From Phanerochaete sordida (taxonomy: Eukaryota; Basidiomycota; Agaricomycetes; Polyporales; Phanerochaetaceae): a stretch of 64,000 nucleotides of DNA. The notes below the pieces were generated by a model, which searched no databases, was not told where the DNA came from, and saw only the letters and a program-made list of their open reading frames with translations. Shown here one piece after another: positions 22,701 through 31,411 of this stretch. Location: positions 434,001 to 498,000 of the forward strand of contig BPQB01000019.1 of NCBI GenBank assembly GCA_019973155.2, in the 5' to 3' direction. The stretch's first letter is position 1. Each line of letters begins with the position of its first letter. Made by a program: the position numbers and the translations under genes.

Positions 22701-23243
22701 CGTGCGCGGCGCACGCGCGGGGACGTTTTGCGCGCGGTGCGCCACGTGGGCGCGTGCGGGGACGGTGTGGCCTAGAACGCGTCGTGTGCGGGGTGCGGGG
22801 CGGGCCAGTCGACGCGCGGCGGGGGCTGCCCCGGCGCGTTGGCGCGCGTGGGCGTTTGTTGGTCCGCGGACGCATCGTGTGCGGGCCAAAGGGGCGCGGG
22901 CCTGTGCGTCGTTATCTGCGCCTTTGCATCGTGCGTGCGTGCGCTTTGGCTTCTCTCGCCGCTTTGTTCTGCCTTTTTTCTTTCGCGCGGGCGGGGCTGT
23001 GCTGACACGCGGCCCACGCAGGACGTTCCCGACGGCGACAGCAAGACGCGGCTGGCGCTCACGCAGGTGCTCGCGGAGCGCAGCGTGCTCGAGAGCGGCG
23101 CGGCGCTCTGGGGCGAGTTCGCGGCCGCGCTGCCGCGCGCGGCACGGCGGAAGCGGCGGCGGACGGGCAGCGGCGGGCCCGCGCGGCGGCGGGCTGCGAT
23201 GGCGGAATTCGTAGCGTACGGCAGCTCGGACGAGGAGCAATAG
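16783..23243 (+). CDS. SET domain methyltransferase (SETD/Rubisco-LSMT type) with very long introns
   Basis: Eight exons (16783-16942, 17067-17190, 17242-17443, 17704-17891, 18190-18226, 18479-19369, 19930-20064, 23022-23243) join in frame to 652 residues. TIPKAAVLSAR, LALALYAELLLGDRSRWHGY and the AdoMet-site FNHTNENH (about 226-233), with EVFNTYGEQLANAQLLARYGF near 335, are typical of SET enzymes that methylate ribosomal and other non-histone proteins. A roughly 100-residue Ser/Ala/Pro-rich insert splits the SET core. Exon 8 supplies SKTRLALTQVLAERSVLESG, matching the family's C-terminal helical domain, so the last intron (20065-23021) is very probably real. Introns of 124, 51, 260, 298, 252, 560 and 2957 nt contrast with about 55 nt elsewhere. 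Confidence 0.82.
20672..20702. repeat. 31-nt near-perfect palindrome in the giant intron
   Basis: Outer arms GGGTGCCGT / ACGGCACCC and inner arms ACGAC / GTCGT around a central T, with a single A/G mismatch between the arm pairs. It could form a long hairpin in RNA or a cruciform in DNA. Confidence 0.75.
22561..22581. repeat. Three perfect tandem copies of CCATTGT
   Basis: Seven-base unit repeated three times within the giant intron. Confidence 0.8.
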
Positions 23244-24707
23244 AGATGCACTGTATTGAACGAACGAACGAAGAACGAGCGAGAAAAATTTCTGACAAGG
23301 GTTCGCGGACAGAGTTGCAAAGGCTATCCGGGCGGCCGAACCGTCTGCCTGGCAGGGCAGATTTCCGTGCTTCGCAGGCACGCTGCCCGACAAGTCGTCG
23401 AGGGGCCCGTCCGGCGCGTTCCCACGAGGATTCTGCGCGCGGCCGCTCCCACGCGCGTGCTGCCGCCACCGAACTCTGTGCAGAGACTCGCAGAGACTCG
23501 CAGGGTCCAATCGGCGGCGGCCAGCGCGCGGGGCGTGTCCTGCATATCTGCTGCTCTGCGCGGTTCTGGCGCGGGCACGCAGGGCAGCAGGATTCGCGGC
23601 GGGCGGCGGCACGTGCGGGCCTGCCGCGCAACGCAAAAGATGGAAGCGGCCGCGCGGCGCGTGCGCGTGGGACGGCGGGCGTGGTGACGCGTTCCACGCA
23701 CGGGCGTGCGCGTGTGCTGGCCGCGGGCGTGCTGTGCCGCGGGCTGCGGTACGCTTGGAGCTGGTCGTGGTCCGGAGGCCTTCGCAGGTGGAGACGGGGG
23801 GCGCTGCCGGCACTCGCGTCCTGCGCGCGTGCGCTGCCCGTGGAGGCACTTGTGCGGGCGGCTCGCGTCGGGTCAACGCGCGGGCGGCGGCGTGCTTCGC
23901 TGCCCAGGGTCCGGCTGCTGCAGCAGTCGCGGAGGGGCACCCGCTGCCTAGGGCCGTGCGAGCGCGGGGAGGGCGCCGGCTTCGCGTGCAGAAGCGTGCT
24001 TCGGAACAGGCACTGCTGGCCGCGCGGGCAGGTGCGCTGGTGGTGGTGCGGCGGTGTGGTGGGTGGATTTGCACGCGGGGAGGGGAATCGGCGTGTGGGT
24101 GTCGCGGGTGTGTGTGGAGAGCGGCGGGGAGGGCGCAGGGCGGGCAGAGAAGCGGGCGGGGCTCGGTCCGGGGTGCGCAGCGGAGGGTCGGGGAGCGATA
24201 GAGGGTAGGAGGGCGGGGCGAGAAGCTGCCCCCCGGCCCTCTTCAATGGACGGCCTCCATCAGATGCGTCGTGCCTGTGTGAGCCGTCCCCGCTGCCCTC
24301 CCGCCGGCATCGTGCTCCCCATCGGCGGCCCAGCTTCTCCCGTCCGAGGGTGCCAACGGGGGCCCGTCCCGCTATGGCAGCCGTCGGCCACCGCCCGCGG
24401 GTGACTCGCGCGCGCGGCGGGGCGCCCAGCACAAGCATCCCCCGTTTCGAGCATCACATCGCGAATCGGGCATGGACCGCACCAGCCAGGGTCCGTGACC
24501 ACCTGTGACGGCGCTGTGACGGCGACGCTGCGTGAGATCTGCAGGATCTGAATTGTTTTCTGTGGGACAGTCATACTGACCCAGTTAGGCAGGAGGGCCT
24601 GTGCGGGCGACCCGAAAGAGCGGGACCATGGGCCCATCGGAGGAATGATATAACACCTCGTTGGCGTCCACCGCTGCCTGCTTGCACTGCAGTCCATTCC
24701 CCTCAAC
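23244..24707. other. GC-rich gene-free spacer
   Basis: From just after the SET stop codon to the ECL1-like gene. 23300-24240 is strongly GC- and CpG-rich with several stop-free frames of biased composition, plus a short tandem GCAGAGACTC duplication near 23478. The last 270 bp are less extreme and probably hold the downstream promoter. No gene supported. Confidence 0.55.
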
Positions 24708-26387
24708 ATGATGGTCGACACAGAGTGGTGTCTTTGCTGCGGCGACTCTCGTCCACAGGTGCGTCCTCGTCACCCACAGCGATCCCGACATTCCCCAGCT
24801 CACCCACCCCGTTTCCCACAGGAAGGCGACCAGTACTGCTCAGCCAGCTGCCGCGACCAGGACCGCGACCGCCGCGCCGACAAGGCCCCGCTCATCGTCC
24901 CCTCCCTCCCCTCGTCCCCCTCCCTCTCAGCCCTCGACGACCCCTCCTTCCCCTGCTACCACAGCTACCAAGACGCACACGTGGTCGACGCTCCCCACGC
25001 GGACAAGTGGGTTGGAAAAGGCGCAGATGGCGTCGCTGCATGGGCGGCTGCCATACCACTAGGCGCCCCTCCCTCCTCCGCCTCCCTCAAGCCCTCGTCC
25101 CCTCCCAAGGCGTCCCCACGCGCGATACGGCCCCGCGCCAGCACCAGCAGCGCCGCATCGACCACCTCGAGCCGCCCCCGGCGCTCACGCACCAACAGCC
25201 AGCCACAGCCGACGCCGTCTGCGGCAACGCTTCGCCCCTCGTTGCCATCGAGCGTGAGCACCCGTAAGCCTGCACCTCCTCGCCTCTTCCTCCACAGCAC
25301 GTCGCCGTCCCAGCACCAGCACCCACCCAGCCCCAGCTTCGACGAGAGCAGCATCTGCTCGCCCTACACCGCGACCTGCACCGTCCTCCCCCACGTCTCG
25401 ACATCCGCCTACGACGAGTCGCCCGCCATCTCGCCCGTCCAGCCCATCCTCAACCCCCGCATCTCGCTCCCAAGCCTCACCACCCAGAGCGCGACCGCGA
25501 GCCTCAGCAGCCTAGCAACCCCCCACACCGCTTCCCGCCCGCCCTCTCGTCCCCAGTCCCGTCCGTCATCGCGGCCAACGAGTTTACATCCGTCACAACG
25601 GCGGAGCTCGCTGCACCTGAGCTCGTGCCCAGGGTCCGCCGCCGTGAGCATCGCCGGCGACATCGACGACGAGGACGACGACGAGAAGACACCAGAGAGC
25701 CGGCCGGCGAAGAAGAGCTGGGTGCAGTCCGCGGTGAAGACCTTCAGCACGCGGGTGAGCGAGTGGGCGGGCAGCGCGCGACACCAGCCGTACGCATACG
25801 GGCACGTCATGCCCGCGCAGGGCGGGCACACGCACTCGCTCAGCCGGCAGTGCTCGCTCGCGCGCATGCAGCGCGACGACGAGCCGGTGGCGTCGAGCAG
25901 CGCAGGGCCCTCGCGCGAGCCGTCGCGGCCGCCGAGCCCGCAGCCGAGCGCACCGATCCCGCGGGTGGGCGCACCGAGCCAGGGCGGCTTCTGGCCGCGC
26001 ACGCACCGCGCGTCGCCGCCGCCGCTCTTCCCGCTGCAGGACGGGCTCGCGGGCTACTTCCCGCAGGGAGACGCAGAGAAGCGCGCGGCGCCGCTGACGG
26101 AGAAGGCGAGCAGGCCCGCGGCGGCGAAGCAGGACCGGAACCGCACGGTGCGCATGGGCCGCGGGCTCGTGGCGCAGTCGCGCGTGCAGAGCCGCGTCGA
26201 CCTCGCCGCGATGCTGCAGCCGCCGGCGCCGCGCAAGCGGGCGCCGCCGACGTACGCCCGCGAGGCGGAGCTGCACGTCGTCGACGAGGAGGCGGAGCGC
26301 GAGGTGTTCAAGGCGCGCGGGCGCCGCGCGGAGCGGCAGGAGCGCAAGTTTGCGATACTGCAGGGCCTCGACGCGGTCGTGCAATAA
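24708..26387 (+). CDS. ECL1-like zinc-binding protein with long disordered tail
   Basis: The N-terminus pairs CLCCG with YCSASC, the CxxC..CxxxC layout of the Ecl1/life-span regulatory factor family, small fungal zinc proteins that influence chronological life span and stress responses. An intron at 24759-24821 separates the two halves of the site; splicing gives 538 residues (exons 24708-24758 and 24822-26387). The intron is 63 nt, a multiple of three, without stops, so the unspliced reading is also open and 21 residues longer. The remaining 500 residues are Ser/Pro/Arg-rich and disordered, apart from an acidic patch (DIDDEDDDEK), KKSWVQSAVKTFSTRVSEW, and a charged C-terminus. Two ATGs (24708, 24711) could start translation. 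Family assignment is moderate. Confidence 0.72.
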   Translation: MMVDTEWCLCCGDSRPQVRPRHPQRSRHSPAHPPRFPQEGDQYCSASCRDQDRDRRADKAPLIVPSLPSSPSLSALDDPSFPCYHSYQDAHVVDAPHADKWVGKGADGVAAWAAAIPLGAPPSSASLKPSSPPKASPRAIRPRASTSSAASTTSSRPRRSRTNSQPQPTPSAATLRPSLPSSVSTRKPAPPRLFLHSTSPSQHQHPPSPSFDESSICSPYTATCTVLPHVSTSAYDESPAISPVQPILNPRISLPSLTTQSATASLSSLATPHTASRPPSRPQSRPSSRPTSLHPSQRRSSLHLSSCPGSAAVSIAGDIDDEDDDEKTPESRPAKKSWVQSAVKTFSTRVSEWAGSARHQPYAYGHVMPAQGGHTHSLSRQCSLARMQRDDEPVASSSAGPSREPSRPPSPQPSAPIPRVGAPSQGGFWPRTHRASPPPLFPLQDGLAGYFPQGDAEKRAAPLTEKASRPAAAKQDRNRTVRMGRGLVAQSRVQSRVDLAAMLQPPAPRKRAPPTYAREAELHVVDEEAEREVFKARGRRAERQERKFAILQGLDAVVQ

Positions 26388-29300
26388 CATGCGGCCCCCA
26401 GCCCCGCCCGCCGCCCCGCGTCGCGCCGCCGCCGTTCAAAACCCTCATGGACTCCTGGATTGTGTGTATTTCTACTTCTCTGCTCTATTTCGGATCCTTT
26501 TCTTCGCGCTTTTTCTCTTGGATCTCCCCGCCATAATCAGCCACCCACCGCTCACGCGAAAACCCGCGCGGCGGCCGCCATTTTTTGTGCCGCCGCGCCC
26601 CCGCTCGCCATGTTTGTTTGGCCCCCGAGGCCGCGACCACGCCGGCCCCCCGACACTCGTTCGCCCACAGCTCTGCTCCCACTCACTCGCACGTCCCGCA
26701 CGCAACATCGATATATACGCATTACAGTCCCATATACCGCCCCATCTGTCTCTGCGCGCGCGCCGCCGCACACTCCCTGGCGCGTGTCCTCCTGTCCGTG
26801 GTTTCCGCATGCATCGCTCCCTAGAGGTCTCGCGTCGCTTCTTATTTCTGTCTATCGTTTGCACTGGTTGTGGATGTAGCCATCATGCCCGGCTTGGTAT
26901 ACCAATAGAGGAAACGCAACGAGCCCTGATACCGCGCATGTCACCCCGTGTGCACGCGTGCGAGTGCGATATTCGATATTAACGATATTCATCGAGCGTA
27001 CAGAGTACAAGGTCAGTGAATGCGCGCGCCCCGAGCCCTGACGCCACCGATCGGCGGCGGCGGTTCCGAGCGGCCTGTCGTCGCGCGCGAGCAAGCACCC
27101 TCGCTGTGGCGCACCCCCGACGCTGCGTGCGGGCTGCCACCCTCGTAGCTGACAGGCCCCACCGCGCTGGCAGCGGCGCCAGCTGCGTCTCTGCGACTCG
27201 TCATGTATGTCGTCGGCACTCGTCATCCGGCCAGCGGCGAGGGTGCCGTCGCCTGGGCAGGCGGGCATCGTCGAACGTTGAAACGTTGACGAGCGCGGTG
27301 TTTCTCGCCCATGTCAAGTTGTTCTCGACCCGAGACGCACCACCACCGCCGACGGCTTTGCACGCCGCGTTGCGGCTGTAGGTCCACCCCCGCCGCGCGC
27401 CCGCGCGCTGCACGCAACGCACAGGCGGCAGCTGACAACAGGCATCACAGCTGCTCCACGCTCCGCGGGCTGGGCCCGCCGCAGGCCCCCGCAGAACGCT
27501 CTCAGCTTGCTCTCAGCCGCTACGAGCCGCCGTAGAACAGTCGCAGAATTCCCTGCGGTGGTGCGCCGCCGCCTTCGCGCACCCTCGCGAACGCCTCCGA
27601 GTCCCCTCGAGAAGACCTCCCGCGCACGCACCCCGCGCCGCACCTCGCGCGCCGCCGCCGCTTCGCCCGTGCCCCCGACGTCACCGGCCGCGCGTGCGCA
27701 GGCGCGTGCACCCGCGCGAGGTCCCATGGCATCCCGTGGCTCGCATCACGCGTGATGGCAGCGATCGCGCCCATGTGGCCCGCCGCGACGCTTGTTCCCA
27801 CTCAAGCAGCTCTGCACGCATGCGGACGGCGCGGGCCCGGCGCACAGGAGCCTCTGTCTGTCCCCCGGCGCAAGGCCTAATTCGCGCAGGGACCCGCGCG
27901 CGTGGTGCTGCGCCAGCGTGCTAGGCTGCGAGCTAGGCCGCGGGCGGTGCAGGCGCATGCATGACGCAGCGCGGGCCCGCCCAACGGCACATCCGCGCGC
28001 GGATGCCTCTGCGCTGCGAGAGCCTGTGCGATCGCCAGGCGCGCGGGGGTGCTGTGCCGCGGGGCGGGGAATGCTGGCCTAGCGTCGTGGCGTCGCGCCC
28101 CTGGCGCCGCCGCGTGCGCCGGAGCGCGCCCCCGCCGTTCGTTGCGCTGCGTGCCGTTCGTGGGCGTGGCTGGCGGTGTCGCGCACAGGCGTGCCGTGAC
28201 GCGATCTGTCCGCTTGCGCGCCCGCACATCGGGCGAGGTACGCGCCGCGGCGGTGCGCCCAGGTACTGTCTGTACGCACGGGAATGACGATGTGGGCGAC
28301 AGTGCCAACGCTATTTGGCTCGCAGGCCTCGGGGCGGGAGACGCAGCGCTGCCATCGCGCACACACACACGGGAGAACCGCTCCCCTCGCACAATTGTCC
28401 CCCGCCCGCGCGCTCTCGTTTGACAGCAGCGCGGGGGCGGGCCAGGCCAGGGAGAACGGTGCGCCCGCCGCCTGCGGGCCCTGGGCAACTCTATCAGGCG
28501 CAGGGCGTGGCTACACGTCCCGGGGCTTCTGGCGCGGCTTCTGTGCACGGCTTCTGCACACGCTTCTGGCGCGAGACCGCGCCGTTCTAGCCTGCGGGGC
28601 CTTCCCAGCCCTTCCCGCAGGCCCTGCGCCGAGGGCTGCCTTCGCGCGCCTTCCCTGTTCTGCGTGGAACGCCCCTTCTCCCCCTCCCCGAGGCCCGCAC
28701 CCGCAGAGGCGAGCGTGCCCGGTGCGCGAGGGACGTTCGACAGAGAAACGCGGTCCGAGCGCCAGGAGCCTCCGCACCGGAGCACGCCACGCTGCGCAGC
28801 CGCTGCCGTTCCGCGCTCAGGCTGCTGATCGACGGCGAGGCTATCTCTGCGTTTTCCGCGCCCAGGCGATCGCGCATGCGCGGGCCCGCCGCGCCTGCCC
28901 TGCGGCGGCGCGCCACCACCTCTCACGGCGGCAGCGGCGGGCGGCCCTGGGCGTGCTGGTGCTGGTGGCGGGCAGGGCGCGCGCGGCGGGAGCGCGGGCT
29001 GCAGGGTCGTAGCCTTTCGCCGATCGTGGTCGCGGGCGTGCCTTGCGCTGGGCCGTGCGCCCTGGCGCGTGCCCCTGCCTGTGCCGCGCACTCTGTATAC
29101 CGGGGCGTGCGCGCGCGCCGCGAGTGTATTGCGCTGCCGCACGACGCTGCGCTATCGCGGTGGGAGCGCCACCGGGCCCGGGAGGGCGTGCGCTGCCGAG
29201 CCGCACCTCGCGATACGGGCGATAGGACAGCGCGGGTGGGGCGGCGGCTTTGCGCGGCGGAGTGCTGCTGCGAAGACGCGATAGCGGCTGGGCAGGCGTT

Positions 29301-30489
29301 GCGAGGGGCTGCTGATACGCTCCTGCCGTGCTCCCTCACGCTGCTTCCCCGCGAGCCTGGGCAGCTCTCCGCTCACACGAACGCACTCCTGCCGCGGCGG
29401 GGACGACGTCTGCACCGCGCCCCGCCGCCCCCGCCGCCCCGAACGCCCCGCCCGGGCGCCGCTGCGCGCCGCGCCGTCAGCTGAGCAGCGCGAGCTCCCA
29501 CACGCGCCGGAAGCGGCTAGGCCGCCGCGACTCTAAACACCTGCCTTTCCGGGCGCGCGCGCACACGGGCGCCCCCCGCGCAGGCGTGACAAGAGGCGTG
29601 ACGCAGGCGCGGCTCGCGTGGCGCGCGCCTGCAGCGGAGGCACATCTGCGCGCTGCTGCAGAGTTGTGTGAACCCAAAATCTTTTTTTCGAGGGCGGCGG
29701 GGGCGATCGCGCGCTGGGCGACTCTATTGCTTGTCTCGCAGCGTGCCTGGAAAATGCCTGTTGTTCTGCACGGCGGCGCGTGCGCGCGGAGCACGCGCTA
29801 TCGAGCGCGACCCCGCAGCCTGGGGCCTGGGGGCCCGTGGGGCGCAGCGGCGGGCGCGCCGGCTCGAGGAGCCCCCGTCTGTGCGGGGCGGCGCACGCTG
29901 CGCGCGGGAGGCCCGCCGCGGGATTTAATTATCTGTTGTGGAAATTTTCGCGAAGGGGCCCTGCGGGCGGTGGCGCGTGCGGGGCGCGCGCCGCGCTGCT
30001 GGGACGCGTGCGGGGCGCCCGCTGCGGGCACTGGCACCGCGGGCCCCGCCCCGCGCGTCGCAGACGTGCCACTGGCTCCGGCGCCGCGCGTCGGCCCCCG
30101 CCTTCACATCCTTCTCGTGTGTGATGCGTTTCGCGTGCAGGCTGCGGGGCGGCCGCCCCGCGACGCGAACGAGACAGAAGGGCGAGCACCGTGCAGGGCC
30201 GGCGGGGCGCCGTCGTGCGCGTCGCGCTAGTGTGGCACAGGCCAAGGGGCACCGCCGATTCGAATCTAATTGAAACCGCGCGCTTGCAAAGGCCCTAGGG
30301 GGGCTGCGCTCTCGGGGTCCTGGATGTAGTACCAAACATAGTAATGCGATCAAAGCTGCCCGCTAAGTAGGCGAACGTGAATCGTTTGGGCAGCGTTCTC
30401 CTCGTTCGCCATCGCCTGAGGCGTTGGGCTCGCCTTCGAGTTCGCCTAGGTGCTCCGCTGGCTGGTCAGCAGGACACCTAGGGCTTGGG
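26388..30489. other. 4-kb GC-rich gene-free block
   Basis: After the ECL1-like gene the DNA is moderately GC-rich to about 27000, then extremely GC- and CpG-rich to about 30300. Open frames of up to about 420 codons occur, but they are Arg/Ala/Pro-rich in every frame on both strands, which is what stop-poor GC-rich DNA yields. There are many short palindromes, such as CATCCGCGCGCGGATG near 27990, and a short AC run near 28362. No RNA gene, transposase or splice-consistent gene model was found. Confidence 0.55.
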
Positions 30490-31411
30490 ATGCCAAATTA
30501 CATCATTCTTCCTAGCTTTGCTCAGCTTCTCGCGAGCACGCAGCCGTGCGCAGCCCCGACGACTCTCAAGATATCTGTCGTGTCTACAGCCCAGCCACCA
30601 TCCTATCACGACTCTGAAGTCTCTAATACACCCTATACACCACTATCTCACGGCTACAACCATGATAGCGCCCTCTCCACGTCCAATAATCCTCCCCAAG
30701 GCTTCGAAGATCCGCCGCTCCTCCCACCGCCACCCATACCCCGTGCTATACCTTTCGATGAACACTATGTCTGCGGCCCGTCCTCCGCAAAAGGATACCA
30801 GGTTGTCCGCTGCCCTGAGTGCAAGGCCGAGCTGCAGGTGGCCATTCGATAGCCGGCGCACCAGTGGGACCAGCATCTCATGTCCGCGAAGTGTAGGAAG
30901 GGCAGGCGGCAGGTAGAGGCTTCACGAGTGCAAGAGGAAGCCGATGAGCAGCGGCGGCGGCTTTTCTCAGGTGCGCCGACGCCCACAGCTCCTCATAGCT
31001 CGTACGGCGGGGTTGCCTCCGACCCGCTATTACAGCCTTCCAGGTGCGCCATCCTTTCCTTGTGTCGCAGAACCTAGCTCATTCGAATCACAGTCTCGCT
31101 CAAATAATACCGGAAGCTCAAGCCCTACATACACTATGTCCCGGAGCCGTCCTCCCTTGGCCGCACGACGCGGTCTACGCGGCATTCTCCCTCCAGCCAT
31201 TCCAAAACCAAGCCACATTCCGCCTCGCATCCCTGGAGGTCGACCAGACTACATCCATGGTCACCATCCGCATACAGTCGTACCGCTGCAAGAAGTCATT
31301 ACTGGCGAACGCTGCTGCATGTCAAGAATGCGCGGATATCGTTACATCGCGTGCGGTCGCAGCGGTTCCCATCTTTCTTGCTGCACACATAGTGCCATCT
31401 AAAGCTCTATA
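30490..31411 (+). pseudogene. Decayed coding remnant with cysteine motifs
   Basis: An ORF at 30490-30852 (120 residues, Ser/Pro-rich) ends VVRCPECKAEL and then a TAG. The same frame continues past the stop with HQWDQHLMSAK..RKGRRQ, which resembles the second half of a U1-like C2H2 finger (WDQHLxSxxHRK) with the last His replaced by Cys. A different frame at 31044-31411 reads a Pro/Ser-rich region and then YRCKKSLLANAAACQEC. Composition here is far less GC-rich than the flanks. This looks like a broken gene or mobile-element fragment; the parent family was not identified. Confidence 0.4.

Larger units (their letters stand above)
20065..23021 (+). other. Giant GC-rich intron of the SET gene (about 2.96 kb)
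   Basis: Starts with a consensus GTGAGT donor after CTGGAT and ends GCCCACGCAG, with a GCTGACAC branch-like site about 20 bp before. The interior is CpG- and GC-rich, mainly after 20380. Long open frames occur in several frames because stops are rare, but their translations are Arg/Ala/Pro-rich and match nothing. It contains a 31-nt near-perfect palindrome and a three-copy 7-bp tandem repeat. No transposon ORF or terminal repeats could be recognised. Confidence 0.75.

Noticed and set aside
21700..23214. 504-codon open frame on the plus strand inside the giant intron
   Set aside because: Arg/Ala/Pro-rich translation with no domain; several frames are open in the same place because stop codons are rare in GC-rich DNA, and it overlaps the true last exon out of frame.
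22509..24074. 521-codon minus-strand open frame
   Set aside because: Same compositional artefact; it runs antisense through a conserved SET exon and has no recognisable motif.
28362..28374. Possible AC microsatellite or repeat array
   Set aside because: Only a few dinucleotide units; too short to matter. No CRISPR-like or telomeric array was found anywhere.
27877..29142. 421-codon minus-strand open frame in the GC-rich block
   Set aside because: Low-complexity Arg/Ala/Pro/Thr sequence in a region open on several frames; no promoter, splice or family support.
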